Both the position numbers and the translations under genes were made by a program. A stretch of 56,245 nt of DNA from Desulfatitalea sp. BRH_c12 (GTDB lineage: Bacteria; Desulfobacterota; Desulfobacteria; Desulfobacterales; Desulfosarcinaceae), in assembly GCA_000961655.1 (NCBI GenBank), contig LADR01000046.1:1-56245 (forward strand), written 5' to 3'. Below the pieces are notes generated by a model, which was given only the letters and a program-made list of their open reading frames with translations, had not been told where the DNA came from and made no database searches. Shown here piece by piece: positions 27,701-36,616 of the stretch (the first letter of the stretch is position 1; every line of letters begins with the position of its first letter).

Positions 27701-28050
27701 GATTGCAGCCGTACGATGGCTTTTTCTTCGTCTTCACCCACAAAGAAGCGCACGATGGCCATGCTCATGCCCGGCGCGGAGGTGGTGTAGACATACTCCA
27801 CGCCCGGAATTTCCCACAACAGTTGTTCCATGGGGACGGTGATGCGCTGCTCGACCTCCGCGGCTGTGGCCCCGGGCATTTGCACGAAGATATCGATCAT
27901 CGGCACGATGATCTGGGGCTCTTCTTCGCGTGGCAGGGCAATCACGGCGGCGACCCCCAGCAGCATCGATGCGATGATCAGCAACGGCGTCAACTTCGAA
28001 TTGATAAAAAAGTGGGCGATCTTGCCGGCCATCCCGATGTGTGGCGTCAT
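24787..28050 (-). CDS. RND efflux pump, inner-membrane permease
   Basis: 1087 residues with GGAGG 8 bases before the ATG. It has the usual plan: TM1 near residue 16 ([20 protein letters not shown]), a large periplasmic loop, TM2-6, a second loop, TM7-12. The TM4 proton-relay aspartate pair is present in [16 protein letters not shown]. The LPREEEPQI segment after TM1 and the [17 protein letters not shown] porter start are typical. The long loops fit export of hydrophobic compounds rather than metal ions, but the substrate is unknown. The start overlaps the adaptor's stop (ATGA), so they are translationally coupled. Confidence 0.95.
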   Translation of the reverse strand: MTPHIGMAGKIAHFFINSKLTPLLIIASMLLGVAAVIALPREEEPQIIVPMIDIFVQMPGATAAEVEQRITVPMEQLLWEIPGVEYVYTTSAPGMSMAIVRFFVGEDEEKAIVRLQSKLTSNFDRIPYAVNPPLIKPRYIDDVPILALTFWSEDPGVDHYLLRRLTAEIETVVKREPEVSITTLIGGTPRQVQVLFDPVRLAAAGLDLSRAAAMIQGANQAADAGSFPSGKGEVTVHVGGFLKTREEVERVVLGNDQGRPIYLQDVAEVIDGPAEADQYVFFGTGPAAGDKQIQGQGLYPGVTLSLAKRKGTNAIDVAERVLHRIEKVRGSKLPDNIHMTITRNYGETAEEKSNELLYHMAIAVVSVTLLIWLTLGRRESGVVALAIPVTLAMTMATFYLYGYTLNRITLFALIFSIGILVDDAIVVVENMVRHYHLPENKDRNRFTVAIEAVDEVGNPTILATLAVIAAILPMAFVGGLMGPYMRPIPVGASAAMVFSLLVAFIVTPWAAVRLLKGEKAHADDSSGASHAAGGHEPPREDWSTRLYRRVMDPLIHNPRWRWIFLIGVVALLLLAMAMVAVRMVEVKMLPFDNKSEFQVIIDLPEDATLEMTAAAARDMADYIATLNEVTDYQIHVGVGGPINFNGLVRHYYLRQVPFQADIQVNLVAKGRRAQQSHDIAKRVRPPLVAIAQRYNARVKVVEVPPGPPVISTLVAEVYGPDYERQRALAGDIMRIFEQTEGVVDADWFMEDGYPRYQLDVDRERAAMHGISVMQIARTLMLALNGEQVGLLHQPDEREDVPILAKLPLAERADIQRLESIKMAAADGGLVPLSALVQARATAEDKSIYHKNLMPVVYVIADVAGAKESPVYAILEMRNKIAAIALPEGYEIAQLTANVPDSDRRFAMKWDGEWHITYEVFRDLGLAFGVVLILIFVLVVGWFQSFSTPMVIMVAIPFSLIGILPAHWAMGAFFSATSMIGFIAGAGIVVRNSIILVDFIELRLREGMPLDQAVVDAGAVRFRPMMLTAAAVVVGASVILFDPIFQGLAISLMAGEVASLLFSRMTVPILYYLDKRWEFAHGHGLAER

Positions 28051-29213
28051 CAGCGGACCTCCACTGGCATGCCGTCTTTCAGCGTCGGCGGCACGGCCGC
28101 AACATAACGCTGCCCCTCCTGTAACCCGGAGACGATCTCCACCTGATCTTCGTAGGTTTTCCCGGTGCGCACCAGGCGCAAACGCGCAATCTGATCCCGG
28201 TCGACCACGAACACGCCGCTCAACTGGCCCTCACGGACCACGGCCGCGGCCGGAACCCGCAGAATACCCGTACCGCCGACAGGGATGAACACGCGCGCGA
28301 ACATACCCGATTTAAAATCCGATCCCTCGGGCATGGACACCTTGATTTCAAAACTGCGGCTCTGGACATCGGCAGACGGGACGATGCGGCCAATTTTGCC
28401 GGTAACCGTCGGACCGCCCAAGGCCGGCACGGACACGGTGACCGGCATGCCCACTTTGACCGCCTGGATGTGGCGTTCAGGCAAGACCAGGTCGGCGCAG
28501 AAAACGCCGTCCTGCTCAACTGTCAGCAGAGGCGTTCCCGGAGCGGCCAGATCGCCCTCTTCAATCATTTTACCCACGACGAGACCGTCGTAAGGTGCGA
28601 GCACCTGAGCATCTTTTTTAGCCAAGGTGGCTTGACGTGCGGCCGCCTGGGCCTGCTGCACGCGCGAACGCGCAGCCGCGATCATGGCCTCGGCCTGGGC
28701 TTCAGCGGCCCTGGCCTGGCGACTGCGCGATGCCATTTCATCGTACTCCTGGCGCGAGACAGATTGGTCTGCCAACAACTGCTTGTAACGCCGATAGGTT
28801 GCCTCGGCCAGATCGGCTGCCGCCGCGGTCGCATCGCGCGCGGACACAGCCGATGTTTCGGCACGGCGTGCTTCGCGCAACGCAGCCTCGGCCTGGGCCA
28901 ACTGGGCATTGACGGTGCTCGGATCGATGGACACTAACCGGTCGCCTTTTTTAACCACATCCCCTTCATTCACATGCACGGCCTGCACGGCCCCCATCAG
29001 CTTGGCGGAGATGGTGCTTGCATTGCGCGCATTGATGGTGGCCACCGCCTCGTAAAAAGAATGCGCCTCACTGATACGCGCTTCGGCCACCGGCACAGCA
29101 ATCGCCGCATGTTCAGCCGGCGCGGTCGTACCAGGTTCGATCTCCCCGCCGCAGGCGGCAAGGGCCGCGGCAATGAATAGGACTATCACTACTTGAAGCG
29201 GTTTAGCGGTCAC
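28050..29213 (-). CDS. RND periplasmic adaptor (membrane fusion) lipoprotein
   Basis: 387 residues from the GTG at 29213, chosen because GGAG lies 7 bases upstream and the protein then opens as a lipoprotein signal ([21 protein letters not shown], lipobox LAAC with Cys at about residue 21). An upstream ATG at 29258 has no ribosome site. Domain order: a barrel-sandwich half ([23 protein letters not shown]), a long alpha-helical hairpin rich in Ala/Glu/Arg, the second lipoyl half ([22 protein letters not shown]), a beta-barrel and a membrane-proximal domain. It links the pump to the outer-membrane channel. Confidence 0.93.
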   Translation of the reverse strand: MTAKPLQVVIVLFIAAALAACGGEIEPGTTAPAEHAAIAVPVAEARISEAHSFYEAVATINARNASTISAKLMGAVQAVHVNEGDVVKKGDRLVSIDPSTVNAQLAQAEAALREARRAETSAVSARDATAAAADLAEATYRRYKQLLADQSVSRQEYDEMASRSRQARAAEAQAEAMIAAARSRVQQAQAAARQATLAKKDAQVLAPYDGLVVGKMIEEGDLAAPGTPLLTVEQDGVFCADLVLPERHIQAVKVGMPVTVSVPALGGPTVTGKIGRIVPSADVQSRSFEIKVSMPEGSDFKSGMFARVFIPVGGTGILRVPAAAVVREGQLSGVFVVDRDQIARLRLVRTGKTYEDQVEIVSGLQEGQRYVAAVPPTLKDGMPVEVR

Positions 29214-29279
29214 TGTGGCACTCCATGGTGTTGCGTTGATTCGTTCATATACGCGCATCGTTCATAAAACGTCACTACG

Positions 29280-30665
29280 TCAGGGAACAATAGCGTTGCC
29301 ATCGAGCACCCCGCTGGCCAGCGCCAATCCTACCCCGGCTACCTTATAGTCATGCAAGGCCCTGGAAAAGTGGGTCTGGGCCTGCTGCAACGCCACCTGG
29401 GCGTCCATGAGATCCACTACCGTCAGCAAGCCGTTTTGGTAACGGTTTCCGATAATGCGCAGGGCCTCTTCGGCCTGGTCGACGGCGGTGCGGGCCACCC
29501 GAATACTCTCCCAGGCGCTTTGGGCCTCGTAAAATGCCTGCTGGGTCTCGACGCGCGCACTGAGCGCCAGTCCCTCGCGCATCGACTTGATTCTGGACAA
29601 CAGGGCCCTCGCTTCGGCCGTCTGGGCCGAAATGCGCTGGCCACTGTACAAGTTGAGTTGAACCGCCGCCCCGATCGTGTAATTGTCATTGGAGCCATCG
29701 TATTGCTCGGAATTGATCTCGTAGCTGCCCTGCAGGGCCACCGTCGGATAATGGCCCGAGCGCGCCCGTGACACCTGGCGCTGAGCGACCTCTTCCTGGA
29801 TCTGCAGTTGCTCCAGGTCGGGCCGGTGCGCCAGTGTCTTCTGCAACCAGGTGTCCAAGTCGCCTTCAAGGGCCGCTCCGCCTTGCAGGACATTCTCCAG
29901 GCGAACCGCCGGCGGGACAGCATCGGGCTTGCCCATCGCGGCCCCGAGCCGTGCCAGCGACACCTTGACGTGGCTGTCGGCCTGCAGCCGCTGCTGTTCC
30001 AGGTCGGCGATGCGCACCTGAGCACGCAGCAAATCACTGCGGACCGCCATACCGCTGCGCTGACGATCCTCGACCACCTTCAGATGCGCACCGGCCGTCT
30101 CCAGGGATTGGGCAATGACGTTCAGATTTTCTACCGACAGCAGACAGCCCAGGTAGGCCCGCGCGGTTTGGGCGACAATGGTCTGTTCATTGCGCTGCAA
30201 CGCCAGCCGGCCGGCCGCGACATTCCGGCGGGCCTGGCGCCAGCCGATCCAACTCTGGCCATCGAACAGGCGCCAGGTCAGGGTCAGCGCCGTGTTGAAA
30301 TTGTTAATCGGATCCGGATCATTGAGCCGGTCGGGAAAAAAATCCGGCTCGGTGATGGTGCCCTGGTTGAGCCGCGTGCCAAAGGCCCACAAGGGGCTAT
30401 TGGTCCGCGAAAAGCTTTCCGAAACGTCCAGTTGAGGCAGCAGCCCCGAACGGGCCTGCGTCACTTGCGCCGACGCCGCATCGACCTGGAACCGCGCAGC
30501 CTTCACCTGGGGATTGTGCTGCAAGGCGGTCGCGACAGCCTCAGCCAAGCTCAGGGTCGGCGGCGGGTTCTCCGCGGCCCAGGTGCCGCAAGGCACGCCC
30601 CAGGCCAGCGCCCATAAAGACAGGACCATCATCCGTGACAATCCCCTGATGTGACGCCGCATCAT
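29280..30665 (-). CDS. TolC-family outer-membrane efflux channel
   Basis: 461 residues, ATG at 30665 with GGAG 7 bases upstream. There is a signal peptide to about residue 30 (GTWAAE). Two OEP repeats follow: LSLAEAVATALQHNPQVKAARFQ in the first half, and a second beginning near AHRPDLEQLQIQEEVAQRQVSRARSGHYPTV, with the typical LNLYSGQRISAQTAEARALL and YQNGLLTVVDLMDAQVALQQAQ. It is the first gene of the tripartite operon. Its promoter should lie in the 882-base gap shared with the divergent TetR gene. Confidence 0.94.
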   Translation of the reverse strand: MMRRHIRGLSRMMVLSLWALAWGVPCGTWAAENPPPTLSLAEAVATALQHNPQVKAARFQVDAASAQVTQARSGLLPQLDVSESFSRTNSPLWAFGTRLNQGTITEPDFFPDRLNDPDPINNFNTALTLTWRLFDGQSWIGWRQARRNVAAGRLALQRNEQTIVAQTARAYLGCLLSVENLNVIAQSLETAGAHLKVVEDRQRSGMAVRSDLLRAQVRIADLEQQRLQADSHVKVSLARLGAAMGKPDAVPPAVRLENVLQGGAALEGDLDTWLQKTLAHRPDLEQLQIQEEVAQRQVSRARSGHYPTVALQGSYEINSEQYDGSNDNYTIGAAVQLNLYSGQRISAQTAEARALLSRIKSMREGLALSARVETQQAFYEAQSAWESIRVARTAVDQAEEALRIIGNRYQNGLLTVVDLMDAQVALQQAQTHFSRALHDYKVAGVGLALASGVLDGNAIVP

Positions 30666-31547
30666 GCATTTTCTCCATTTTCTTTAGCGTTATGAACTTT
30701 CGGTTTTCAAACCCCGGCGATCCGAGTGAATGGTCCACGCCATAAAGGTGGCAGCCATAGAACGATGCCCATGTGCCAACTGTACCGCAAAAAATAAGCC
30801 GGCACGTGGGTCCGGCCTAACGCGCCAATGAAACCGGCTCAGGTGGAACGCCTTCGCAGGAACATGCACGCCAGAAGCGTGTATCGGAAGGTTCTGATAA
30901 CTGATTTGGAAAGGGTACTTTTCATTGGCGACAATCAGGAATTTTCGCCAATGAAATCACTATACCCCATTTGCACCGAAATTCAATTACAGCGTGCATC
31001 ATGGGAAACGTGATTGCGACCGGCATGACACCCAAAATAGGCTTTTGGCATACCACAATTGAGGATATCCCGATTGCCGCGCCATTTTTTATCCATTAAG
31101 CAGGCTTATTCCACATCCATTTCGTACTCGTATCGGTCCTCGAATTTGCCAAATGGCTTTGCTTCCGTCCCCCGTCGGCACTCGCCGATTCGGGACGCGG
31201 TCACGATTAGACGTTTCATCAACGACAAGGAGGATCCAACCGGCACACGCGTGTTCGCGGTGTCCGCGCGTGCACCCGCAGGGGCGAAAATCTTTCACCC
31301 TATACGCACCCATCTCTGAGTCATCTTTTATTGCTAAAATCACGCCTATCCCATAAGATGATCAATGCTACAAAATACTTTATAAATCACAAAGAAAAAG
31401 CTATATCTGGAAGCCACGAATAACTAATTCACCTTCGGCCCTGCACGTCCGAAAGGTGTTGAAAATAAAACTATCCATGACGTATACGTCGGGTTGCCTA
31501 GTGGACTGAACCGGACTGACCATTGACTCAAGCGGAAAGGTATCCTG
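30666..31547. other. Long divergent intergenic region, RND operon/TetR gene
   Basis: 882 bases with no supported gene. It holds a perfect 12-bp inverted repeat (listed separately) and a third copy of its cgccaatgaaa half near 30823-30833. It also has a cacgc-cagaa-gcgtg hairpin near 30868-30882 and an ACACGCGTGT palindrome at 31245-31254. An AAGGAGG near 31228 is followed by GTG at 31251 and 22 codons, but nothing supports that as a gene. The region is long for a divergent promoter and may hold decayed sequence. Confidence 0.5.
30920..30956. promoter_or_regulatory. 12-bp inverted repeat, possible regulator site
   Basis: tttcattggcga (30920-30931) and tcgccaatgaaa (30945-30956) are exact reverse complements with 13 bases between; cgccaatgaaa recurs once more at 30823-30833. 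It lies 255 bases upstream of the tolC-like start and could be an operator for the TetR-family protein encoded at 31548, or a stable hairpin of another kind. Confidence 0.4.
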
Positions 31548-32279
31548 TTGACTCACCTACATGCCGAACCCTTGCAAAAGGAAGACACGGAAGCGTCCAT
31601 GACATACGCCGAATTCAATAAGATCGTCACCATATCCAAAAAAGACATTTACCAGGAGACCATTGCCGAAAACCGCGAAACCATGCGGGTCAAAAAAGAA
31701 AAAACAGTGGTCAAAAACCTCGAAAAAATTTTTGGCGCCGTTTTAAAAATCAGTAACCGCAAAGGCTTCAAGGCCATGAGCATGCGCGATCTGAGTCGCG
31801 AAAGCGGCTTGAGCATGGGCGCGCTGTACACCTATTTCTCCAGCAAGGATGAATTGCTGGAAATGCTCCAGAACCAGCAGCGCGCCATTTCCGAACGCAC
31901 ATTGCGAGAGCGGGTCGCCGATGCACAAACGGTGCAAGCCAAGTTGAAAGCCGCTGTCTTCACACACCTCTATTTAAGTGAAGCCATGCAGCCCTGGTAC
32001 TACTTTTCTTTCATGGAAGCCAAGAACCTGAACAAAGTCGAACGCGATAAAGCGGTCCGTAGCGATCTGCACCTGGAGAGCGTTTTTGAAGGCATTATTC
32101 AACTGGGACAGGAAGAAGGGATTTTCCGCAAACGCGACAGCCAATTGACCGCGAGCATCATTCAAGCCATGCTCCAGGATTGGTACCTCAAACGCTACAA
32201 ATACGCAAAAAGAAACATATCCGTAGACCAATATGCCGAATTCACACTGGAATTTCTCAAGGCGTTTCTCGGATTCTAA
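31548..32279 (+). CDS. TetR/AcrR-family transcriptional regulator
   Basis: 243 residues from a TTG with AAAGG about 8 bases upstream, or 226 from the ATG at 31599. Before the DNA-binding domain there is an unusually long, charged N-terminal extension of about 50 residues (KDIYQETIAENRETMRVKKEK). The helix-turn-helix is AMSMRDLSRESGLSMGALYTYFSSKDELL. The C-terminal ligand domain is divergent, as usual. It lies between the divergent RND operon and the downstream CoA-metabolism cluster, so either could be its target; a palindrome upstream of the latter (32648-32657) is a candidate site. Confidence 0.92.
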   Translation: MTHLHAEPLQKEDTEASMTYAEFNKIVTISKKDIYQETIAENRETMRVKKEKTVVKNLEKIFGAVLKISNRKGFKAMSMRDLSRESGLSMGALYTYFSSKDELLEMLQNQQRAISERTLRERVADAQTVQAKLKAAVFTHLYLSEAMQPWYYFSFMEAKNLNKVERDKAVRSDLHLESVFEGIIQLGQEEGIFRKRDSQLTASIIQAMLQDWYLKRYKYAKRNISVDQYAEFTLEFLKAFLGF

Positions 32280-32440
32280 GTTGTCCGCGCGCCTGATGCC
32301 TGCCTTCGCACAAAGTTTTCCGCACACTTGATTGCCGAAGGTAAGCGCCCAAGCACCCGCCGGCGTTCGAAACCCGAAAGTTGCCCCTTTGGGCCGTTTT
32401 CCCCCTGAAAATTGCCTTTGCCACCCGTTCATGGCAGACC

Positions 32441-32643
32441 AGAATCATTTAATTAAAAAGCCAGGTAGGGTGGGCACCGCCCACCGTTTGTCTAATGTTG
32501 ATCGCCTCTGTAATTGGCCGTATTCAACGTTGCATCACTAGGCTCGATCCGGTGTCTATCCAATCGCTTGGGCGGGATCAGTGTCAGAAACCGATGATGT
32601 TGTTTGCGGGCAATCGTGGTGGGCAGAATCATTTAATTAAAAA
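32441..32643 (+). mobile_element. Family 1 copy D with flanking direct repeats
   Basis: agaatcatttaattaaaaa occurs at 32441-32459 and again at 32625-32643. Between them is a family 1 element (32465-32624) that begins GTAGGGTGGGCACCGCCCAC and retains the interior hallmarks, but stops at ggtgggc without the last dozen bases of the right end. The exact 19-bp duplication around it is the picture expected of an insertion that duplicated its target, or of repair-mediated capture. Confidence 0.7.
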
Positions 32644-32647
32644 AGAG

Positions 32648-32657
32648 CGAACGTTCG
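32648..32657. promoter_or_regulatory. CGAACGTTCG palindrome, candidate operator
   Basis: A perfect 10-bp palindrome (14 bp with one mismatched pair: ag-CGAACGTTCG-gt), 11 bases upstream of the TTGACA of the putative dehydratase promoter. The TetR-family gene ends 368 bases upstream. Symmetry and position suit a TetR-type operator; this is inference. Confidence 0.45.
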
Positions 32658-32667
32658 GTTTTTTACA

Positions 32668-32696
32668 TTGACAGCAAACACCCACGGCTGTTAAGT
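32668..32696 (+). promoter_or_regulatory. Putative promoter of the CoA cluster
   Basis: TTGACA at 32668-32673, then 17 bases, then TTAAGT at 32691-32696 (3 of 6 matches to the -10). It is the only -35-like hexamer near the start. The weak -10 suggests either low basal activity or help from an activator. Confidence 0.35.
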
Positions 32697-32814
32697 ATTT
32701 CAAACAGACGTTAGAATATGCGGCAGCCGCTGCATTTTTTTGATCTTTTCCGATGAAGAAGGTTCATTTTATTTCAACCTTTGCATCTCCGGAGACGCCG
32801 GACGAGGAGGAAAC

Positions 32815-34308
32815 ATGAGGACAAAGCAGGATTATATCAAAGGCCTGTCCAAGATGAAGCGCAACATCTACTACGATGGCCAACTGATCGATCGGACCGA
32901 TGAACTGCAGATGGACTGCATCAATACCATCGGCACGACCTACGATGAAGCCGAGAAACCGGAGAATCAGGAGCTGTGCACCGCCATTTCGCATCTGACC
33001 GGCAACCGCGTCAACCGCTTCAACCATATTCATCAAAACAAGGACGATCTGCATAAAAAGCAGGACATGACCCGCATGCTCTGCCAGAAAGTCGGCGGCT
33101 GCATTCAGCGCTGCATGGGCATCGACGCTACCAATGCCATTTACAACGTCTCCTATGAGGCGGACAAAATGAACAACGGCGCCACGCAGTATCATGAAAA
33201 CTTCAAAAAGTGGCTGACCCGTTTCCAGAACGAAGACCTGGTCGGCTGCGCCGCTCAGACGGATATCAAGGGCGACCGCATGCTGCGCCCGGCCGAACAG
33301 CCCAACCCGGATGCCTATGTGCGCATCAAGGAGCGCCTGAAAGACGGTATCGTGGTCAGCGGTTGCAAAGTGCATATTTCGGAAGCATCGGTCGCCGACG
33401 AAGTGCTGGTGCTCCCCACCCGGGCCTTGCGCAAGGAAGACAAAGATTATGCCGTCGCCTTCGCGGTGCCGGGCGACTGGGAAGGCCTGAAGCAGGTGGT
33501 AACCGTCCACAACCTGCGACCGCGCAAACACTTCCCGCGCGGGTTCCAGCAGGGCTCCACCGACTCCTACATGATTTTCGATGATTGCTTCGTGCCCTGG
33601 GACCGGGTGTTTCTGGCTGGCGAACATCAGCACGGCGGTATTCTGGCCCTGCTGTTCGCCCTGTTCCACCGCCATTCCTACTCGGGCTGCAAACCGGCCA
33701 TTGGCGATATCATTCTGGGCACGGCGGCACTCGCAGCCGAGGTCAACAACGTCCATAAAACCTCCCATGTCCGTGAAAAATTCGCCGAAATCATCATGAC
33801 CACCGAGTTGGGGTATGCCGCCGGCTACACCGCGTCGGACCTGGGCAAGCCCGAAGTCTTCATCCCGGGCCTGGGATTCACACCGTACGGTCCCGGCTCG
33901 TACATCCCGCATTCGATTTACTGCAACGTGGGCCGCTGCCTGTCCGGCGAAGCCGTGTATCGCGAAGCCGAAATGCTGTGCGACATCTCCGGCGGCGTCG
34001 TGGCGACCTTTCCGCATGAAGCCGATTTCGTCCATCCGGACCTGCAAGAAAGTCTGCTCAAGTACACCAAGCGCAATCCCGACATGCCGGCCGAGGACCA
34101 GGCCCAGTTCTGGCGTTATCTCGGCGACGTTCTGTGCTCGGCCAGCGGTGGCATCACCCAGGTCGGCAACTATCATGGCGGTGGATCGCCCATCATGGAG
34201 CAGATCGCCATCACGACGCAGTACGATATCGAGTCCCGCAAAAAGCTGGTGAAATATATTGCCGGCATGAGCGGCGGCGACCGCGATGCATTGGCCAAAA
34301 AGAAATAG
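32815..34308 (+). CDS. 4-hydroxybutyryl-CoA dehydratase/vinylacetyl-CoA isomerase homologue
   Basis: 497 residues from the ATG at 32815 (GAGGAGG at 32804-32810). It belongs to the flavin-dependent 4-hydroxyphenylacetate hydroxylase/acyl-CoA dehydrogenase-like superfamily. The iron-sulfur ligands that distinguish 4-hydroxybutyryl-CoA dehydratase are present with the right spacing: C96-x3-C100 (GGCIQRCMG) and H285-x6-C292 (HRHSYSGC), against C99/C103/H292/C299 in the Clostridium enzyme. The enzyme removes water from 4-hydroxybutyryl-CoA by a ketyl-radical mechanism to give crotonyl-CoA, using FAD and a [4Fe-4S] cluster. The substrate here is not proven; paralogues in sulfate reducers may use other 4-hydroxyacyl-CoAs. 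It heads a run of CoA-metabolism genes. Confidence 0.9.
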   Translation: MRTKQDYIKGLSKMKRNIYYDGQLIDRTDELQMDCINTIGTTYDEAEKPENQELCTAISHLTGNRVNRFNHIHQNKDDLHKKQDMTRMLCQKVGGCIQRCMGIDATNAIYNVSYEADKMNNGATQYHENFKKWLTRFQNEDLVGCAAQTDIKGDRMLRPAEQPNPDAYVRIKERLKDGIVVSGCKVHISEASVADEVLVLPTRALRKEDKDYAVAFAVPGDWEGLKQVVTVHNLRPRKHFPRGFQQGSTDSYMIFDDCFVPWDRVFLAGEHQHGGILALLFALFHRHSYSGCKPAIGDIILGTAALAAEVNNVHKTSHVREKFAEIIMTTELGYAAGYTASDLGKPEVFIPGLGFTPYGPGSYIPHSIYCNVGRCLSGEAVYREAEMLCDISGGVVATFPHEADFVHPDLQESLLKYTKRNPDMPAEDQAQFWRYLGDVLCSASGGITQVGNYHGGGSPIMEQIAITTQYDIESRKKLVKYIAGMSGGDRDALAKKK

Positions 34309-34330
34309 ATGAAGACGGCATAATGAGATA

Positions 34331-34367
34331 CTGTACCCCTATCCGAATTTTACGGGTAGGGGTACAG
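34331..34367 (+). promoter_or_regulatory. Strong intercistronic hairpin
   Basis: ctgtacccctatccg (34331-34345) and cgggtaggggtacag (34353-34367) pair with a single G-T mismatch over 15 bp and a 7-base loop, in the gap between the dehydratase and SDR genes. No T-run follows. It could be an mRNA processing or stabilising element that sets different levels for the two genes, or an insertion of a palindromic repeat. Confidence 0.5.
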
Positions 34368-34438
34368 CCGTTGGGGCGATTTGCCCTTTGCCCATCTACC
34401 AGTGGCCCTGACCGGGGTCCGATGGATAAGGAGTCTGA

Positions 34439-35242
34439 ATGAGTGTGCAGAAAACCGGCCGCGTTGAGGGGAAAGTCGCCATCATCACAGGCGCCGCGAG
34501 CGGCATTGGCCGGGCCGCAGCCATCCTTTTTGCCCGTGAAGGGGCTAAACTCGCCTTGGCCGACATGCAGGAAGGCGCCCTTCAAGAGACGCTGACCCTC
34601 GTCAAAGCGGAAGGCGCCGAAGCGGTCATACGCAAAACCAACGTGGCCGACGAAAGCGATGTACAAGCGTTGATCGACCTGGCTGTCAAAAGCTTCGGCC
34701 GCATCGACATTGTCTGCAACAATGCCGGCATTACCGGACAATATTGCGGTCCCGAGGATTGGGAAGGCGAAGACTGGCAGCGGGTTTACGCCGTCAACGT
34801 GCTGGGCGCCGTGTACACGATCAAACATGCGGCCAAATACCTGATCGACAGTAAAAAGGGCGCCATCGTCAACACCGCCTCCGTGGCCGGCATCCGCTCG
34901 GGTGCGGGTGGCAATGCCTACAGCGCCAGCAAGGCTGCCCTGATCAATTTCACCCAGACAGCCGCCTGCGATCTTGGCGGATTCAACGTGCGCGTCAATG
35001 CAGTCTGCCCCGGCCTGATTGAAACGGGTATGACCAAACCGGTTTTCGATTATGCCCGTGAAAAGGGCAAGGCCGAAAAACTCGGCAACCGCTGCGAACT
35101 GCGCCGCTACGGACGACCCGAAGAAGTCGCCGCCGCCATCCTCTTTCTGGCCAGCGACGACGCCGGCTACATCACCGGCCAAGCCTTGCCGGTCGACGGC
35201 GGCAACACCGCCTCGCTCAATTTGCCGGGGATGAAGGCGTAG
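34439..35242 (+). CDS. Short-chain dehydrogenase/reductase (FabG-like)
   Basis: 267 residues; AAGGAG lies about 7 bases before the ATG. It is a classical SDR: cofactor motif TGAASGIGRA, NNAG, catalytic Ser in ASVAGIRSG, YSASK active site, and the closing GQALPVDGG. It likely interconverts a 3-hydroxyacyl thioester (or another secondary alcohol) and the 3-oxo form with NAD(P). In this cluster, oxidation of 3-hydroxyacyl-CoA before thiolysis is the natural reading, which is inference. It is separated from the dehydratase by a hairpin and from the next gene by a family 2 element. Confidence 0.9.
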   Translation: MSVQKTGRVEGKVAIITGAASGIGRAAAILFAREGAKLALADMQEGALQETLTLVKAEGAEAVIRKTNVADESDVQALIDLAVKSFGRIDIVCNNAGITGQYCGPEDWEGEDWQRVYAVNVLGAVYTIKHAAKYLIDSKKGAIVNTASVAGIRSGAGGNAYSASKAALINFTQTAACDLGGFNVRVNAVCPGLIETGMTKPVFDYAREKGKAEKLGNRCELRRYGRPEEVAAAILFLASDDAGYITGQALPVDGGNTASLNLPGMKA

Positions 35243-35270
35243 TCCGCACGCTGTCTCGTTCAACCCGTAA

Positions 35271-35363
35271 GGGCGAACCGCAGGTTGGCCCGGCACAGGC
35301 CATGCCCTTCGTTGTTCGCGAAGCTGCCGTGCATCAAAAAGCGGGCGCGCACGAGGTTCGCCC
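35271..35363. repeat. Family 2 element with separated arms
   Basis: gggcgaacc (35271-35279) and ggttcgccc (35355-35363) are exact inverted repeats about 75 bases apart, between the SDR and flavoprotein genes. The interior (ttggcccggcac, gttgttcgcgaagc) has smaller self-complementary pieces. It looks like an expanded form of the GGGCGA palindrome family. Confidence 0.5.
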
Positions 35364-35441
35364 CTGCAAGTGAAAAGGGACACCGTGCGGGGACGAAAGC
35401 AGAAGAAAACATCAGATAAACACAAAAAAAAAGGAGCAGCC

Positions 35442-36596
35442 ATGACCAGACCGATTTTGCGTACCAAGCTTTGCGATATGTTGGGCATCGAGTATCCGAT
35501 TCTGAGCGCGGGCATGGGCCCCACTTTGTTGGGTGAGCGGACCGGTGCGCCGGTAGAACTGGTGGTCGCGGTCTCCGAGGCCGGCGGCCTGGGCGTGCTG
35601 GGCGGCAGTGGTTTTACCGTCGAAGAGTTGCGCGACGCCATTCGCGAGATCAAGAAGCAAACCGACAAGCCTTATGGCGTGGATTTGCTTTTGCCTAAAA
35701 AAATCGATTTCGGCGGCGGCATGGGCAGCAAGCAAGTCGATTCCATGCCCCTGAGCGCCGTGTTGAAGAAATTACCCAAGCCGTATCTGGATTGGGTCGA
35801 TAAAATCAAAAAAGAGCTGGGCCTGCCCGACGTGGAAGTCATGGTCCGCATGAACTCCACCACCATGCGCCCCCAGGAATCGGTCAAGGTGTGCATCGAA
35901 GAAAAAGTGCCGCTGTTCTGTGCCGGCTTGGGCGACCCCGGCTTCATGATCCCCGAAGCCCATGCCAACGGCATGAAAGTGCTTGGCATCACCGGCAATG
36001 CCAAAAACGCCAGACGCATGGCGCAGTCGGGCCTCGATCTGCTGGTCGCCCAGGGCCATGAAGGCGGCGGGCACACCGGCCGCATAGGTACCATGGCGCT
36101 TTTACCGGCGGCCATGGACGCAGCCGCGCCGGTTCCCCTGCTGGCCGCCGGCGGCATCGGCGATGGACGCGGCGTGGCAGCCGCATTGGCCATGGGCTGC
36201 ATCGGCGTGTGGGTCGGCACCCGTTTTCTGGCCACCGACGAAGGCGGCGCGCTGCCGGTCAACAAACAGCGCATCATTTCGTCGACCGATGAAGACACGC
36301 GCGTCAGCACCGCCTACACGGGCAAAACGCTGCGCGCCAGCTACAACAAATTCCACGATCTGTGGGCCGAATCGGGTCTGGCGCCCCTGCCTTTCCCCAC
36401 CCAGGTCATGATCTCCTCGGCCCTGCTGGCCAGTTTCATCGAAGCCCACAAGGACGATTACGTCGGCGGCCTGGCCGGCCAGGTGTCCGGCATCATCCAT
36501 TCGATAAAACCCGCGCGCCAGGTCCTGGAGGATATGGTGGCTGAAACCGTCGACATTCTCGCCCGGCGGCTGCCGGCAAGCGTGACGTGGAAATAG
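35442..36596 (+). CDS. Nitronate monooxygenase/FabK-like flavoprotein
   Basis: 384 residues from the ATG at 35442, with AAGGAG at 35431-35436. It is a TIM-barrel FMN enzyme of the NMO/2-nitropropane dioxygenase group: the opening LCDMLGIEYPILSAGMG, the flavin-contacting segment VAQGHEGGGHTGR with the conserved histidine, and the phosphate-binding LLAAGGIGDGRGVAAALAMGC. Family members oxidise nitronates or act as enoyl reductases (FabK). In an anaerobe, within a CoA cluster, an enoyl-thioester redox role is more likely than an oxygenase role. It is followed after 20 bases by an Fe-S protein, which could be its electron partner; both points are inference. Confidence 0.88.
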   Translation: MTRPILRTKLCDMLGIEYPILSAGMGPTLLGERTGAPVELVVAVSEAGGLGVLGGSGFTVEELRDAIREIKKQTDKPYGVDLLLPKKIDFGGGMGSKQVDSMPLSAVLKKLPKPYLDWVDKIKKELGLPDVEVMVRMNSTTMRPQESVKVCIEEKVPLFCAGLGDPGFMIPEAHANGMKVLGITGNAKNARRMAQSGLDLLVAQGHEGGGHTGRIGTMALLPAAMDAAAPVPLLAAGGIGDGRGVAAALAMGCIGVWVGTRFLATDEGGALPVNKQRIISSTDEDTRVSTAYTGKTLRASYNKFHDLWAESGLAPLPFPTQVMISSALLASFIEAHKDDYVGGLAGQVSGIIHSIKPARQVLEDMVAETVDILARRLPASVTWK

Positions 36597-36616
36597 AACA
36601 CTCAGGAGTGCCTCAC

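Larger units (their letters stand above)
32280..32814. other. Intergenic region with an inserted family 1 repeat
   Basis: After the TetR gene comes unique sequence to 32440, then a 19-bp direct repeat, a family 1 copy and the second direct repeat. The palindrome, putative promoter and leader of the dehydratase gene follow. A reading frame from 32740 runs into the dehydratase, but the ribosome site places the start at 32815. Confidence 0.6.

Noticed and set aside
31245-31319. Possible 22-codon peptide with a good ribosome site
   Set aside because: AAGGAGG at about 31228 is too far (about 17 bases) from the GTG at 31251, and nothing else supports it.
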